From positions 3,403,691 to 3,467,690 of the forward strand of contig NW_021167082.1 in assembly GCF_003711515.1 (NCBI RefSeq): a DNA stretch of 64,000 bases, written 5' to 3'. This DNA comes from Sodiomyces alkalinus F11 (taxonomy: Eukaryota > Ascomycota > Sordariomycetes > Glomerellales > Plectosphaerellaceae). Under the pieces are notes generated by a model, which saw nothing but the letters and a program-made list of their open reading frames with translations, was not told the DNA's origin and searched no databases. Below, in pieces: positions 11,401 to 25,100 of this stretch. Position 1 is the stretch's first letter. Every line of letters starts with the position of its first letter. A program made the position numbers and the translations under genes.

Positions 11401-13450
11401 TTTATCGAGACGGACTACTCGGGGTTTAGCCTTAAGGGTAGCCTAATATAAGAAAACGCGGACGGAAATCGCTACGTAATCGTATACTATTCTTATAAAC
11501 TTAATAAAGCGGAATATAATTACCTAATCCACGATAAGAAAATACTAGCGATTATAAGTTATTTCACGATATAGCGGGCTAAGCTTATTAGTTATAGGTA
11601 GTTTATAGTCCTCTTTAATTATAAAGCCCTTAAATACTTTATAATAAAGCGAACGCTTACTAAGCAATAAAGCTAATAGGCCGGCGAGCTTATATAGTTT
11701 AACTTCGTACTTAAGTATCGGAAAGGAAAGGATAACACGATAGCGGACGCCCTCTCGCGTTAATAGTAAGATAAGCCCTAAGATATAACGGATAAATAGG
11801 AGTAATCTTATTATATTTAATTAATTCCCGATACCGCGATTCTACTTAGTATTCGCTATATTAATAGCGGTTAAATAATCTTTAAGGCGGACTAAAAGCT
11901 ATAATCATTATAGAATAAGACGCTTACGACTAACGAATAATATTAAGGAGCCTTATTTACGGTTACCGAAAAAGAATAATAATTCGTATTATTATTAGAA
12001 TTAAAGCTATAAATAGCTAAGTACTTAGTCTTTACGATTAGGTTACTATTATTCCGCGACCGAATTTAAGTGCCCGGGTCTACTAAAGGGTTAACATTAT
12101 AAGGGAGGATTATCTAGTTAATTCACGATTTAGTAATCGGAGACTACCCCGGATAAAAAAACACTATCACCTTAGTAGCGCGTCGCTTCTTCTAGCTAAG
12201 GATAAATAAGGATATCCGATAATTTATCCGGAATTATAATATCTACGGAAAGGGGTATATATAAAGAAATACCAAATAAGGCCTTTTACGCCCCCTCCTA
12301 GTACTAGAACGAATATAGAGCGACCTATCGATAGATTTTATAACGGACTTATTATTAGCCGGTAAGAAAAAGGCGCGCTACCTCTAGGTTATTATAGACT
12401 ATCTAACTAAGGCTATAATAGTAGAAGCGATAAAGATAATAGAAGCCGAAGCTTACGCGGAATAGTTCTTATACTATTGTTTCTAGTTCCACGGAATACC
12501 TAGGTCGATTATTAGTAACCGAGGCTTAAACTAGAGAAGTAGGTTCTAAAAGCACTCTTACGAGCTCACACGGATATCGCGTAAGCTTAGTATAGTATAC
12601 TACCCCTAAACCGATAAAGTAATAAAGCGTATAAACTAAGAAGTATAAGCTCATTTACGAGCCTTTATCTATTACGCTTAGAATAACTAGGATCGCCTAT
12701 TACCCGTAGTATAACTAGCCCTAAATAACCGTAAAAGCTCCGTAACGGAGTTTAGTCCTTTCTTCTTAGAATATAGCTACTACGTTAATCCGATCTAGAT
12801 AACCGAGGAGCCCTTTTTAGAACCTAGAGTATTAGCGGCCTATAACCTACTATATTACTTAGAAGAAGCGACCGAGTTCGCCTAAGCCGTGATTATATTA
12901 ATATAGCTTAGAAATAAGGAGTCTACTAACTAATATTATATACCGGTTAAGCGTTTTAAGGTTAACGACTTAGTCTAGTTATTATTAGCTAACTATTCGA
13001 CTCCACGATTATTATAAAAGCTTAATTAGCTTTATCGTAAATACTAAGTTATACAGGTAATTAGCCTATATATAATTAAGCTCGCCGTGCTATTATAGAT
13101 CTACCCTCGATTCTACGTAGACTTATTACGTCGCGCGGGCGATAACCCCTTTCCGGGATAAGTAGTAAATAACCCTTAACCACCGCCTATTTAAGAAGTG
13201 ACCGATAGTAAAGAATAGGAAGTTAAGGAAATCCTCTACGCGAGGACGAAAAGTCGAGGTAAAGGATTAAGACGTAAAGTACTAGTATAATAGGTAGGAT
13301 ACTATAACCCTATATAGGAACCTTTAGAACTATTAGCGTAAACGCGGGTACTTAATAAGTTTAAAGGGAAATTCGGCTTAGTAGTAACGAATAATAGCCT
13401 ATTAGATACCTTTACGCTATTACGATATAGGAACCGATATATAAACGATT
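8463..13450 (+). pseudogene. Chromovirus gag-pol, RIP-inactivated
   Basis: The frame is broken by many TAG/TAA codons but the domains are readable in order. A gag region contains a CCHC-type knuckle near 9,587-9,630 (last positions mutated Cys/His to Tyr). A protease motif LINTGYN lies near 9,871-9,891. RT spans about 10,500-11,160, with the catalytic box read as YINDILVYS at 10,959-10,985 (expected YIDD; the first Asp became Asn through TG-to-TA). RNase H spans about 11,370-11,760 and ends in DALSR. Integrase spans about 12,240-12,900. A chromodomain (about 13,205-13,375) carries the VGYYNPI*EPLE signature. The chromodomain in such elements targets integration to methylated-histone chromatin. 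This copy cannot be functional. Confidence 0.85.
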
Positions 13451-14745
13451 ATATTATAATGATTAGAAAGGAGTAAGAGTCGGATTTAGTTTAGGCCGGA
13501 TAGGCCCTACGCTCTAGCCACGTTTAACATAAGCCTAGATCGATATCCTTAGCCTTAAAATCATTATCCTCGGGATTATCGATTTCCGTAAAAATCTTAC
13601 GCTTATCGCCCTACTATAAGTCGGAGTCTATCTCCTTAACCTTATTATTATCTTTATTATCGCCGTTATCGGGGATTATAATTACGCTAGTAACGGGTAT
13701 ACCCGTAAGCGTAAAAGCCCGCCTACGCTCCGCGTATTATTAGAGTTCGGAAATCACGATATTAACACGACTAAGTATAAGTATCTCCCTAAATAGCCGA
13801 GTATACTCCCTTAGCTCAATAAGATAAAGGCGTTTAAAATCTTTATCCGATAACGTTAACCCCGATAAAGGAGTAAGAGTAATAGGATAAGCGTTCTTTT
13901 CCGCTACGATATTAGGAGGGACTAAGCCTAAAGTTATTACCTTACCTATAACCTTATAAGGAGGAGATAAGGCTAGCTATTCCGCCCTAATAACGACCTC
14001 CTCTAAAGGCGATATATCTAGTCCCGACGCTATCTTTTTTACGACCTTTAAGAGAGGAGAAAAGACTAGTATAACTACCTTATTAATAACCTTTATTACC
14101 GGAGGAAGCGAAGCTAGTTTAGCCACCTTATTAATAACCTTAAGAAAAGGTAGTAAGGCTAACTACGGTATTACCGCTTCTTAGACCTCTTAGGGAGGAG
14201 AAAGGGCTAATATAACTATTATACCGGGAGCCTCTGCGGGATATATAGCTATAAGTAATATCGCTATTATCGCTTTCCTAGCTATAAGGGTATCCTAGAA
14301 CACCGCGTAGGCGTTAAGATATAGTTTTTACTCCTAGAAAAAGAGTTAGCAATACTATCACGACCTCTTAAGGGGAGGAAGTCTTATAGGGGCGTTTTTA
14401 TTATCGTCGCTAATAAGGGTAGCCGTCTTGAATAACCTTTACGCGTAGCCTTTAAGGTATACTAGGAGAGGAGTATACCTCTATATTTTCGTAGAGTATA
14501 CGTAGTATTTCTTCCCCTAACTAATCTAGCTACGATAAAGGCGCTTATACTTCCTATTAGCGATATCACTTATATAAAGGAGGTATAGCTCGGTATAAAC
14601 ACTACCGGGAGGGTGCTTAGGAGGCTAACTACCCGCTAATTACTTTTTCTTAGGCAGCGGTAAGGGCGATAATATAAACTATTATACGGTTAGTATCGCC
14701 TTAAGATATAAGAGCGTTATACCTATATCGTTATTAGCGACACGC
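13451..14745. other. 3' non-coding or low-complexity part of the chromovirus
   Basis: The stretch between the chromodomain and the LINE insertion shows imperfect internal repetition (about 13,940-14,230), with a recurring block around 'ttattaataacctt' and 'ggaggagaaa'. The repeat units are roughly 75-80 bases. It may be a degenerate repetitive ORF on either strand. I cannot recognise a product. Confidence 0.4.
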
Positions 14746-17700
14746 TTATTATTATTATTATTATTATTATCGATCTTACTCCGCTATCCTAACTAATCTA
14801 TAGGAGCCTTCCTAGGCTATTCGGTCCTTCTCGGGTGGCTATAGGGGGGAAAACCCGGGGAAAACCCCTATACACTTCTTTAGGTGGAGTAGTACTGCTA
14901 CGGGGCCGACGTGGCCCCGGTGTATCTCTGCTATATATCTAGATCGTACCTCTAGGCTAGTGGCTAACGGGAAGTATGGTAGGCTAGTGGTTAGATAGGT
15001 TAGCCTAAGCCGATCGTTAGCGACGGAGTAGGGGCTAAGGGGGTGCCACCGCACCTCCGCGGTATAAAGGCTACGGCCCTTTAGCCTCGGCCTCCCTATA
15101 TCCCCGAGGATCGTGCCTTTTATTTCTTCTACACGGTTAATAAAGAGAGTAAAGGAGGTAGGCGCCTCCTGCCTCCCCTGGGTAAGTTCCTGCTATATCC
15201 GGCGGCAGGTAGGGGGAATAGGGCTCCACCCTATTATAGAATTAGATAGTTAATATCCCTCGGGGTCTTTATAACTCTTTTCCCCCTCTCTTCTTCCTAT
15301 AACGCTAACGAGTTCGTTATAGGTTTTCTCCCGATGTATTCCCGCTTATAGTGCCGTAGGCTTATCGTTACGGCTCTATACTCATAGTAAAATCCTTTAG
15401 TTTCCCTTATTTATTTTCCTATCATAACTAGATTATAAGTGCTTAGTGGGTGGCGCCGCGGTGGCGTGGTGGCGTGGGGTTAACTAGGTAGTATAGTATT
15501 AATTTATATACACGAATAATTAAACGGTAGTGGCAGTATAATATAAGTTCTCCAAGTAGCGTAGCGGTGCCTTAGGAGTAGCGTGCTAATAGTCGTAGAT
15601 ATCGTCTCCTAATACTAATACTAGTAATAATCGTAACCGGTATAAGAAGGGCTCGGTTCGGGTTATACCGTATATATCCCTTAGTAGTATCAGGGCGGTG
15701 CCGCGGTGGCTAACCTAAGGCAGTTATATTCGTTATAGTAAGCGCCTAGGTATATACCCGGATAACGTAGAGGCCTACTCAAATACTACGGGTATATGGG
15801 TAGCCTGTTTTTAGTATACTAATAGCCGGCGTCCGTGTAAGGATATAAGTCGTGTCGATATCGTCGTGGTGCCGTAGGTGTATCGTAATAGTATATACTA
15901 ATTTTCCTCTAGGTCCCCCCTAGTACTAAAAAATAGCAGTAGCGTCTACTAGATCTTTATAGGGCGTATATAGTGGTAAAGGCCGCCGGTAGTACCGGTA
16001 TCGCTACTATACGTCTCCGCCTTCGGTGCCTAAATAGTCCCCTCCTAATAAGCTATAGGCTAAGAAGCGTCTAGGGACAGCGTCCCGGTCTTTTAGCCGG
16101 GCCCTAAACCGGGCGCTGCCTTCCGGTTATAGCCGCGGCGGCCCCGTGTCGGCGGAGGTATGGGAATTATCTTATTAAATAAAACGTTTAGAGGGTAAGA
16201 TAGACCTTATTCTAAAGCACCTTATAAATAGCCCCTTTTCGGTCTCCCCGCGGTACTATAGTAGCGGTGGTTAGCTAACTAGTCCTGGCAGGGCCTAGAA
16301 TATATCGAGAGTAGTATTAACGCTACCGAGGATAACGAGGATAATAATAACTAGGGCGATAATAGCTAATAGCTATTAGTAGCCCCCCCTAGCGCCGAGC
16401 TAATACCGCCGGGGTCCTAGTATATAGGACCCTTATTAATAATTAATAGATCCGCTATATCGTGCTGCCTCCGCTCCGGTCCCGCTTAGGTATCGCCTCT
16501 ATTTTTATAGGCCCCTATAACTTTAAGGGCGAGGCGAAAGTCCTTAAGCCTCTTCCATTATAGGAACCACCTTATAACTACCCCGGCTTCGGCGTTATAT
16601 TCTAGTACGTCATATAAGTCTCCTTTAGTCGTAAGCGGCCTCCTTATAGCACCGAAGAGGGCCTTATAGTCCTCCGCGGTTACCTCCTAGCACTAGAGTA
16701 CTATATACTCCGCCGTTTCCGCCCCTCCGTCCCCGTAAGGGTACCGCGGTAAAAGGAAGCCCGGCACCCTCGCTTTAGCTAGGAATACCCGTAGGCCTAG
16801 TTTTTCTAATCTAATCTAGGTAAGTGCGGAGCTTTATAGTTTAAGGAGCCCTCTATATTTCCGGAGGGAGCGTTATATCAGGGGGCAGCTCGGTGCCGCT
16901 ACGGCATAGGTATAGGGCCGTTATACTTCCGCCTAGGCTTAACCCTATTCCCTTATAAGGGCCTTCCGCGGGGGCGAGGTTCCGGCCTAGGCTATTAGGG
17001 CGGTAAGCTATACTATCCACGTAAGGGCGGTATAGGTCCTATAGTACCGGTTCGGTGCCGCTAAGGCTCTCGCCGCGGCCTATACTCCGGCTAATATCTT
17101 ATCTTCTATCCCTTTTTCTTATATCCGAAAGATCTTTCGGGCACTTAGGCTTAAGAGGTATAGGTTAAGGGGGGGGATAAAGGTCGTTTTTTTAAGGACC
17201 CTAACCGGCGTAGCTTTATAGGCTCCGGCTACTAGTCGGAGGTATGGGTTCTATACCGCTATAAGTACCGCTATAAGGCCGTTCCGGGGGCTAGCCCCTA
17301 TCTTGTAGACGGTTAAAGCGTAATAGGCGATTACTAGTCGTATAACTATAAGGTATAGTCTCCTTACGTTTACGAAGCTATACCCCTACGCTACCGCGCT
17401 AAGCCTTAAGAGGGCGTATATTTAAGTGGCTAGGCGGCTCTTTACCTTTTTAGTGTTTCGCCGGAAATTAAGCTTCTTATTAAGCTAAACGCCTAGGAGC
17501 CTTATTACTTCCGCCGCCGGCACCGAAATAGCACCGAGGGGGAGCGGGGTAAGTAAGGGTTAGCGTGACTTCGTAAAAGAGATATAAACACACTTAGCTA
17601 ATTCGAACTATAGTCCGCTCGCTATCTCCTAATCTAAGTATATCCGCTATGTGGTAGTAAGGCGTCGCCGCGTTTATACCTCTATCCTACTAAAGGCGAT

Positions 17701-20700
17701 AATATTCGTGTTATCGGCGAAGCCTACTACTATTATTTTAGGAACCCTTTTTAGTTCTTGGTATAGGGTAAAGATATAAAGGATAAAAAGAATAGGGAAG
17801 ATTAAGGAACTTTACGGTACGCCTCTATAGAGGTATCGCGGGTGGGCCGTTTTGCTATTAAGTAATAGCTAAGCTATACGGTCTTTAAGGAAGCTACTAA
17901 GTAGGGTAGTAAGCTACCGGGGGAAGCCTTTCCTTTCGAGTACCTTAAGGAGGTAAGAATAAGGGATAGTATTAAAGGCGCCTTTAATATCTAGTTAGAG
18001 TATTAAAGCGGTGCCGCCGTAGGCTTATCTCGCCTTTACGGCCTCCGTGGCTTTTTATACTACCGTTTCTATACTTCGCCCTATCCGGTTACTTATTTAT
18101 CCTTCCGGGAGGAGCCGATACTCCTCCGCTATAGTAGTAATCCGGTTAGCTAGTATCCCCTTAAGAATCTTATCTATTATACTAAGGAGTGATATCGGTC
18201 GTTAGCCTTTTATTATCCCGTAGTCGGCCGGCGGCCGGCCTTCCTTCTTAAGGACTACTACGGTAGCGTGGCGGCACGTTTTCGGGTAATAGCTCATTTT
18301 AAGACACGCTATAAAGATAGCACTAAGTCTTTAGTATAGGGGGGGTCTATATACTTTTAAGAGCCCTGCTAGGAGGCCGTCGGGGCCTAGTACCGCCTGG
18401 GGTTTTATCTTCTTAAGGCGCCCCTGTATATCCGCTACGGTAACGTCTTGGCGGATATCCTACCCCGGGGGGAATTCCGCGCCTAAGGACCCAGGGGCGG
18501 TAGGGAGGGGGGGGGGGAAGAACTTCCGGTTTAGGACTTCGGCCTTCTCTACGTGTATAGTTACCGGGTAATCGTTATCGTCTTAGTATAGTCGTGGCAC
18601 TAATAAGGGGTCTGGTAGTACGCCTCTTTTAGTTTATACCTATTTCTATAGCCGCTAAACGAGGCTATTATCCTTTCTGGTTAAGTAGAGTAAGTACCGC
18701 TAATATATCCGCTTCGCTACCGTCACGGCCTTATCTTAGCGCCTCTCCGCTTCCTAGAACTTATCCTATCGGCTCCAGGACTTCCTAGATATATATTTAC
18801 GGTAAAGGCGCCCTATTTCCTAAGTAAGGGCGGTTAGCTCCGCGTTCTACTAAGGGGTAGATAGGCGTTTAGGGGTGCTTTTACGACGGCGCGGCGCGGC
18901 CGTATCGGCTATATTTATAAGGTCGGCTATTAGGTTATCTATTGCTAAGTCGATATCTTCTAGTACTATAAGGGGGCCAGTCTGCTATAGCCGCGTAGCG
19001 AGCTAGGGGACTTATAAAGGGTCGAAGTCTTTCTAGACCTAGCAGGGCCCGGCTAAGTCCCGCGGTAATATCGTCGCGGTAATTAGTAAGGTATCCGTCT
19101 TTATAAGGATTTAGACCGTCTATAAGTAGTAGTTAGACCCGATAATAGTCTTATCCGGGCCGCTAAAGTCGTAGCGGAGCCCTTACGTTACCTATATAAG
19201 GTGGATAATACTAGCACGCCGGCCCGGGCGGTACTATATAGTTATTCTAGGGGGGGTTATTAGGTTAAGGTTCTACCGGGTTATAAAGATAAATAGGGTA
19301 TCGGCTCGGGGGTAATACCGCGGTGGCTATAACTATAGGGGGTAGTATAGGTTAAAGTCCCCTATAAGGACGTATCGGCCCCGTAGCGGTACTGTATAGA
19401 ATATATCTTATAGGGGCGTATTCTAGGGGATCCTAGCTAACTAGTAATTCTCTAAGTAAATCGACTAGATTATAAGGGTATCGTCTCCGGTTCCAAATAT
19501 AACTGCGTAGGTATCGCGGTAGGCCCGCCACGTCTATATATATAGCGGGTATCTCTTATAGATATATAAAAGAGCGTGGCGTCCTCCCTAGATTAGCCGG
19601 TATACCCTTTAGGAGGGGTAGGCGGGGCTTTTCGTAAAACTATTAAGGCCGGGTTCCTAGATTAGTATTATATTATATTCGGCGGGGCACCGGAGCGATA
19701 GCTTCCGCCGCGCCTAACTCCTCCCTATATTCCACGAAAGGATATAGATTTCTATTAATTAAAGGGGGGGGGGGGTTAAAACGACGTGCCCGGTATACCC
19801 AGGGTCTAGCTTTAGGGTTCCTACTATAGTGCCTCGCCGGTCCCGCGAGGGATTATATAGGCGCTTCTTGGGCCCGGTATCGGGTAGCCCTTATATCCTT
19901 TAGTCCTTTTCGGGGGGTATCCACGGCCCCTATAAAAGAGCCTATTCTAGTCCTGGGCGATAATAATTAGGGGGAAGATCTACGGCTACTATAGGTATAC
20001 CGCTTCTGTCTAGCGGGTAATATCGAAGTCCCTGGCTCGGTATTTATACGCTTCGCGAGTCTTCTCGGCCTCTTTCTTAAGTAGCCGGTATATGTCGTTA
20101 AAGGTATCGTGGTCTCCGGTATAAGCGGTATAGCGGCGGGGTTAGCCGGGCGCCGTAGCGGTATAATGCCCTAGGCCTTATAGGTACGCCGATTTAGGCT
20201 TAGCGTAATAGTGGTATACCTTCTCTACTGCCGGGTAGCCGTTAGCCCTATAGCCGACTTATAGGCACTTATAGCACCTTAGGGGACTAAGGTCAGGATT
20301 ATATAGTTCGTAGATATAGCTGCCCCCTTTAAAGAGGAGGGTATTCCGGATAAGGCTTATTACCCCTTCCGGTAAAGCCGATTCGATAAGGAGGAGCGTT
20401 ACCTTACCGGTACCGCGGCGGGGTACTCGCTATCGCGCCTAAAGGATTTTAGCCTTAGGGTTAATATCTTATAGAGATACTAGTAGGTCCTCCTCGGATA
20501 GGGCGTTAAGGACCTCCCGGGGGATAGCCTTAGTAAGCGTAGGGTAGGTTCGCGCGGTTAGGGTAGCTCCTTTACCGAAGGCCTTTTTAACCTATTACTC
20601 CTTATAGGTAGTCTACTACTATACCCCTTCGGTAAAGGTAAGGCAGATATTACCGCTCAGCAGCTTTTATACCGCTACGCCGTTATATCGGGTAGTCGTA

Positions 20701-21410
20701 GCGTTTATAGCTTAAATAATTTCCTTAGGGGTCCTGGCTCTAAGGGGCTAGTCTTCGGGGAGGGTTCCTTAGCGGACTATTAGCTCCCAATAATACCTAA
20801 CGGGGATTATTTTGGGGGGGCGGGGTCCCGCGCCGGCGCTACTATAGGTACTCGGGCTATAACATTAGCCTAGGTCTCTCTTATACCGCTTATTCTTTTT
20901 CGGAGTTCCTCATAGATACTATAGTGGACGGTTATATATAGGTGCGCTAGCGGTATCGTACCGGCGTCCTTACGGGTACTAGGTATCGTGATTAGTTCCT
21001 TTACTAGCTCTACAACCTAATTAATCGTGTTCTCGTTAGCTAGTAAGGCCTAAATTTCTGCCCTAATCTTAGTTACTCTCGGTTCTAGGGGGCGCGGAGG
21101 TCCCTTTTCGGTCTTATATCGGTTCCGCGCTATATCCTGCCACGGGCGGGGGGGGAGCGCTTATATTACGTAAAGTGGGTCCGTTATGAATTCTGTATAA
21201 TCGAGGTCAGGGCGACGCTATCCCACGACTCTTCCGGCTATACCGTAGCGCCGGTATTACGGTGCCGCTACGATAGCATCCCGGGAGGGAGGTAGTAGTT
21301 ATAATCTCTATCCTAATAGTTTTATCGGTTTTGCTCTTATTACGCGCCCGTGGTTAATAGGCGTGTCGATTCTTGAGTTATAAGCGCGGAAATAGTGGTA
21401 AACGGATTAC
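14746..21410 (-). mobile_element. Long (TAA)n LINE of Tad1/I type, RIP-degraded
   Basis: Read on the minus strand, the element ends in (TAA)n (14,746-14,770 on +). Going 5' to 3' it shows a gag-like ORF1 with CxxC zinc-knuckle remnants (about 20,290-20,190). An AP-endonuclease motif of the LI*EPG (LIQEP) type follows near 19,690-19,660. RT then follows, with an RPISLL-type block near 18,200-18,170 and a following T-L-D-I-K-G-A-F-like block around 18,000. The ORF order and zinc knuckles suit the Tad1/I group common in fungi. The left boundary is exact. The 5' boundary is approximate, because no convincing target duplication was found near 21,400-21,650. It lies within the chromovirus and is younger than it. 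Confidence 0.7.
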
Positions 21411-21923
21411 TTATTATTATTATTACCCCTATTATCGCTAGGGGCTAGTACTATCTATAAAAACGATATAAGTTAGCGAAGGGTTCTTAATAAAAAGATT
21501 ATAAGTAAGAGACGGGTTACCTTAAACGGGGAACTTTTAAACTAACCGAGTATTACTATTATTATCTAAGGACGGGGGATATTAGAGGAATCGTCGCTAT
21601 AAGGAAGAATACGTATATACGGAACCGCTATTATTATTATTATTATTATTAAAGGTAGGGAGGGGAATAAAGGAAGAGAGGGCTTATAAGGAAAATAGGG
21701 CCGATATATTTACAGATAGTATCTACGCGAGGGTAGCCTACGTTATTATTTTGGGCATATAAATAAAGGTTAGTAAGCTACGTAAGGTTTCTTTAATATC
21801 GAGATAAGGGCGAGGTAAGATAAAAGAACGCGATTATTCCTTTATTACCGCGATGTAAAGGGGAGCCGAACTATAACGGTAACGCGCGGTTATATAACCC
21901 GCGGAGGGAGAGGGGAGGGATAG
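21411..21923 (+). other. 3' remainder of the chromovirus, ending in the polypurine tract
   Basis: No coding region is visible. A (TTA)n microsatellite lies at about 21,625-21,650 and a shorter one at about 21,412-21,430. The last about 23 bases (GCGGAGGGAGAGGGGAGGGA and on) form the plus-strand priming tract directly next to the 3' LTR. Confidence 0.55.
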
Positions 21924-22138
21924 TGTTACGGGTTAACCCCGATATAAAGGATCCGGCTATACTCCGGATCTTCCTAACTACGCGCTTAGTTAATAGACCT
22001 ATATCGCTAAGTCATCGCTACCTTATAACTAGCCTAGCGCTATAGACTTTTCTCCTTTTTCCTTCTTCCTTCCTTAGTTCTAGAAAATCTATTATTACGA
22101 CCTTACTTAGTGCCACGACTTATAACCAGTCGTTCACA
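21924..22138 (+). repeat. 3' LTR of chromovirus (215 bp)
   Basis: Starts TGTTACGGG and ends GTTCACA, keeping the canonical TG...CA ends that the 5' copy lost. It is followed by the target duplication CTAAG (22,139-22,143). Confidence 0.9.
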
Positions 22139-22143
22139 CTAAG

Positions 22144-25100
22144 GCCTTACCTCCGCCCGCTCCTAGGCCAACTACTACGTCTACCGCGGCTCCGACTACT
22201 ATTTCGATAACTACCCCTAACACTACCCCTAGTATTACCTCTATTACTGCCCCTAGATTAGCCCTTAGATCTGCCCCTGCCTAGCCTGTCGTTACTACCT
22301 AGTCTATCTTTACTGCCTAGCCCGCTTCGAACGCTCCCACTACTACCGCCCCTAAGCGTTAGTAGCCCCCTACTACCGCTAAAGACCTAATTAAGCTACT
22401 ATAAGCCCTGATAAGCCGTGACCGGAAGAGTACTATCGCTAAGGTCGTTAAAGCCCTGCCCCCTACTACTACCACGTTAAGAGCACCCCTAAATCCCGTC
22501 GCTACTAAAACTCCCCGCTTTAGTAATAAGTCCCTCTCCACGTCTTTTTAGTAGTACGATAACTATACTAAGCTTAACCGCCTTAATAATGCCGATAAGA
22601 TTACCTATATTAACCTATACACGGATATAGCTATTCGTCCTGCTATAGAACGCCTAGTTAGAGAGGTTTAAGCCGCTAAAGGTAATTAGTCTAATCTAGT
22701 TAAGGAGCTTATTAAAGAGTACTCTTATCTAGATCCTAACTACTAACTTAACATCTCTTATAAGGTTTAGTAGCTTTTGGTAAAATATTAAACGTATAAG
22801 ATTAATAGTATTCGTTAGGTTAGGGACTTACTTTAGTAAATTACTATCTAAAAGGCTAAGGCCGAGCGGGTTTAAGGTACTTTTATTAAGGACTCCGAGT
22901 ATTACGGTATTATCCTTACTATTCTGTATAGGGATATCTATATATTTATCGCTAATAAGCTTAAGATTTAACGCACTAATCTAAGGAAGATAGTTAAGAG
23001 CTATAGACTACTTTCGGAGCTATTACGCGAGTAGTCTACGCATATTTAGGGAGCGGAGGGTAAACCTATAAAAAGGGACGTTATACTAGGTATAGCTAAG
23101 TCTAATTAGTCTAATAATACCGCTTTCTAGCCTATACTCCAAAGGCGGCCTATTATAGTCTAGGAGTCTATAGCCTCTTAATCGGATATAGATAAGCTCG
23201 TTAACCTCCTCGAGAAGTATACTATTTCCCTTATCTATAATAGAGCTAAAGGCGTTAGGGGTATTACTACCTAAGTACTCGCCCTATCTAAAAGGATAGG
23301 CACGGAAAAGGTTTAAGCCCTCCTCGCTATAAAGTCTAACTAAAAGAACGCCTTTTATACTATTCTTAAGTATACCCCTTGGCCTATAATAACTACTTTA
23401 GTATACTTTGCCGCCCCTAATTAGGGTAATAGTGCCGCTTACTAGCCTAATAACGCCTAGTATACCGAGCAGATCTCTTACCGAGGACCCCGCCCTAGAT
23501 ATAATAACCGATATAATGATAACCGCCCGACCTAGTAATACGATAACCGCCTAGAATAGTAAAAAGGTGCCTAGAATAACGGCTAGCCCTTACTAGCTCG
23601 CTACTACTACTATAGCTAAGAAGGGTATCGGAGAGATAACTACCCTATCCTAATCTACGATAGCGCCTATAACCTAGTTAAGTAGTAATTCCCCGAGTAT
23701 TTAGTAATAGACTAGAACGGTACCTAGGCGGCCTATCTAAAGAGTAAGCTATAAGTTAACGAGTACTAGCCATACCGACGCCTTATACTATATTAGTTAG
23801 CTACTAAGCTTTATAGCCGATTTAAAGAGCTTATAGACCTTTATATTAAGACCTTCTAGCCCGCTACCCTCCCCTATAAGACTAAAGAGACTAATAGGCT
23901 TATAATTAAGTATATAGTTAAGCAGGTATAGAAGTAGCAGGCCGGTTAAAGTAGTTAAGCTAACTAAGCCACTTAAGCCTCGAGAATTACTAAGGTCACG
24001 GGATCTATTAATTTTATTACTACTAGAGTATATACTACGTCTATATCTCGACCTACCTGAACTAACCCCTAAGACCCGCTTCGTATTACTAGGAGCGGCA
24101 GAATTAGTAAACCTATACTAAAAGTAGCTAATTCCCCTAATCAGGCCATTTAATAGACCCTATCGACTCCGGAAAGCTCCTAGAGAGTTATAGAAATAGT
24201 TAACGATACCGATATAGATAACGGCCTAACCCCTAATTCGATGGCCCCTATATCTAGACCTACTACTATCTTAACTATTACCCGGCCTGCCTCGCGAGCC
24301 TTAGCTTAGAAAGATACCCTGAATTTATTTAACTAGGAGGCTATTATATAGAAGGTCTAAGAGAACAGCCTAAAGCACCTTTTAGAAATAGAGGTTAAGG
24401 TTCCTATAGTTTACCTCCTCTTTATTAATAGGGCTATTCTTACGGACTATAAGGAGTTACTAAGATTAATTAGTAGCTAGGTAAAGCCTCGTAAAGTTAT
24501 CCGCTTAATCTCTAAAAAGGCCTTTTTTACCGACCCCTTACCCCTTAGACCCGAACGCCCTATATAGTTTATAAATACCACGACTATAGCCCCTACGCCT
24601 AATGGTGCCCTATCTATTACGCCTAACCTAATAATTAATAAACTAAAGCCCCCCACGGTTTATACGAAGTATATAACTCTACGGGTTAGCCTAATTAGGC
24701 GAACGGCTAAGTCCTACCCCGCGAAGGATTGTTTTTACGTAATTATTAATATAAGAGCCGTCTTTAATACTATCCGGCTTAACCTCGTGGAAAAACTAGG
24801 ATTACGGAGCCGTATCGGGAAAAGTAATATCGCGATTAAGGGGATTAACGATATAGATAGGGTAAACTATATAGGCTATCTAGAAGAGTACCTCTAGGTC
24901 GGGGACTAGTATAGGAAGGCCTATTTTATAGTAATTAAGGGGATAGGACCTAGTGTATTTCTTAGCCTACTATTCTTACTTAATAGTCACGCCTCTTTTG
25001 CCTATAAGGATACATAGATCGATATAGACTTCGTCTACGGGGATACCCGTATTATTATCCTAGTCGCTAGTAGGGAATAGGTTAACGACCGCCCTTATAG

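Larger units (their letters stand above)
8248..22138 (+). mobile_element. Complete Ty3/Gypsy chromovirus with nested LINE
   Basis: Two 215-bp LTRs (8,248-8,462 and 21,924-22,138) flank gag-pol. CTAAG is duplicated just outside (8,243-8,247 and 22,139-22,143). A purine tract (about 21,901-21,923) immediately precedes the right LTR, which confirms + orientation. The coding order gag (CCHC), protease, RT, RNase H, integrase, chromodomain is that of chromoviruses. After removing the LINE (14,746 to about 21,410) the element is about 7.2 kb. It sits inside the gag of another Gypsy element, so it is the younger of the two. Confidence 0.88.
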
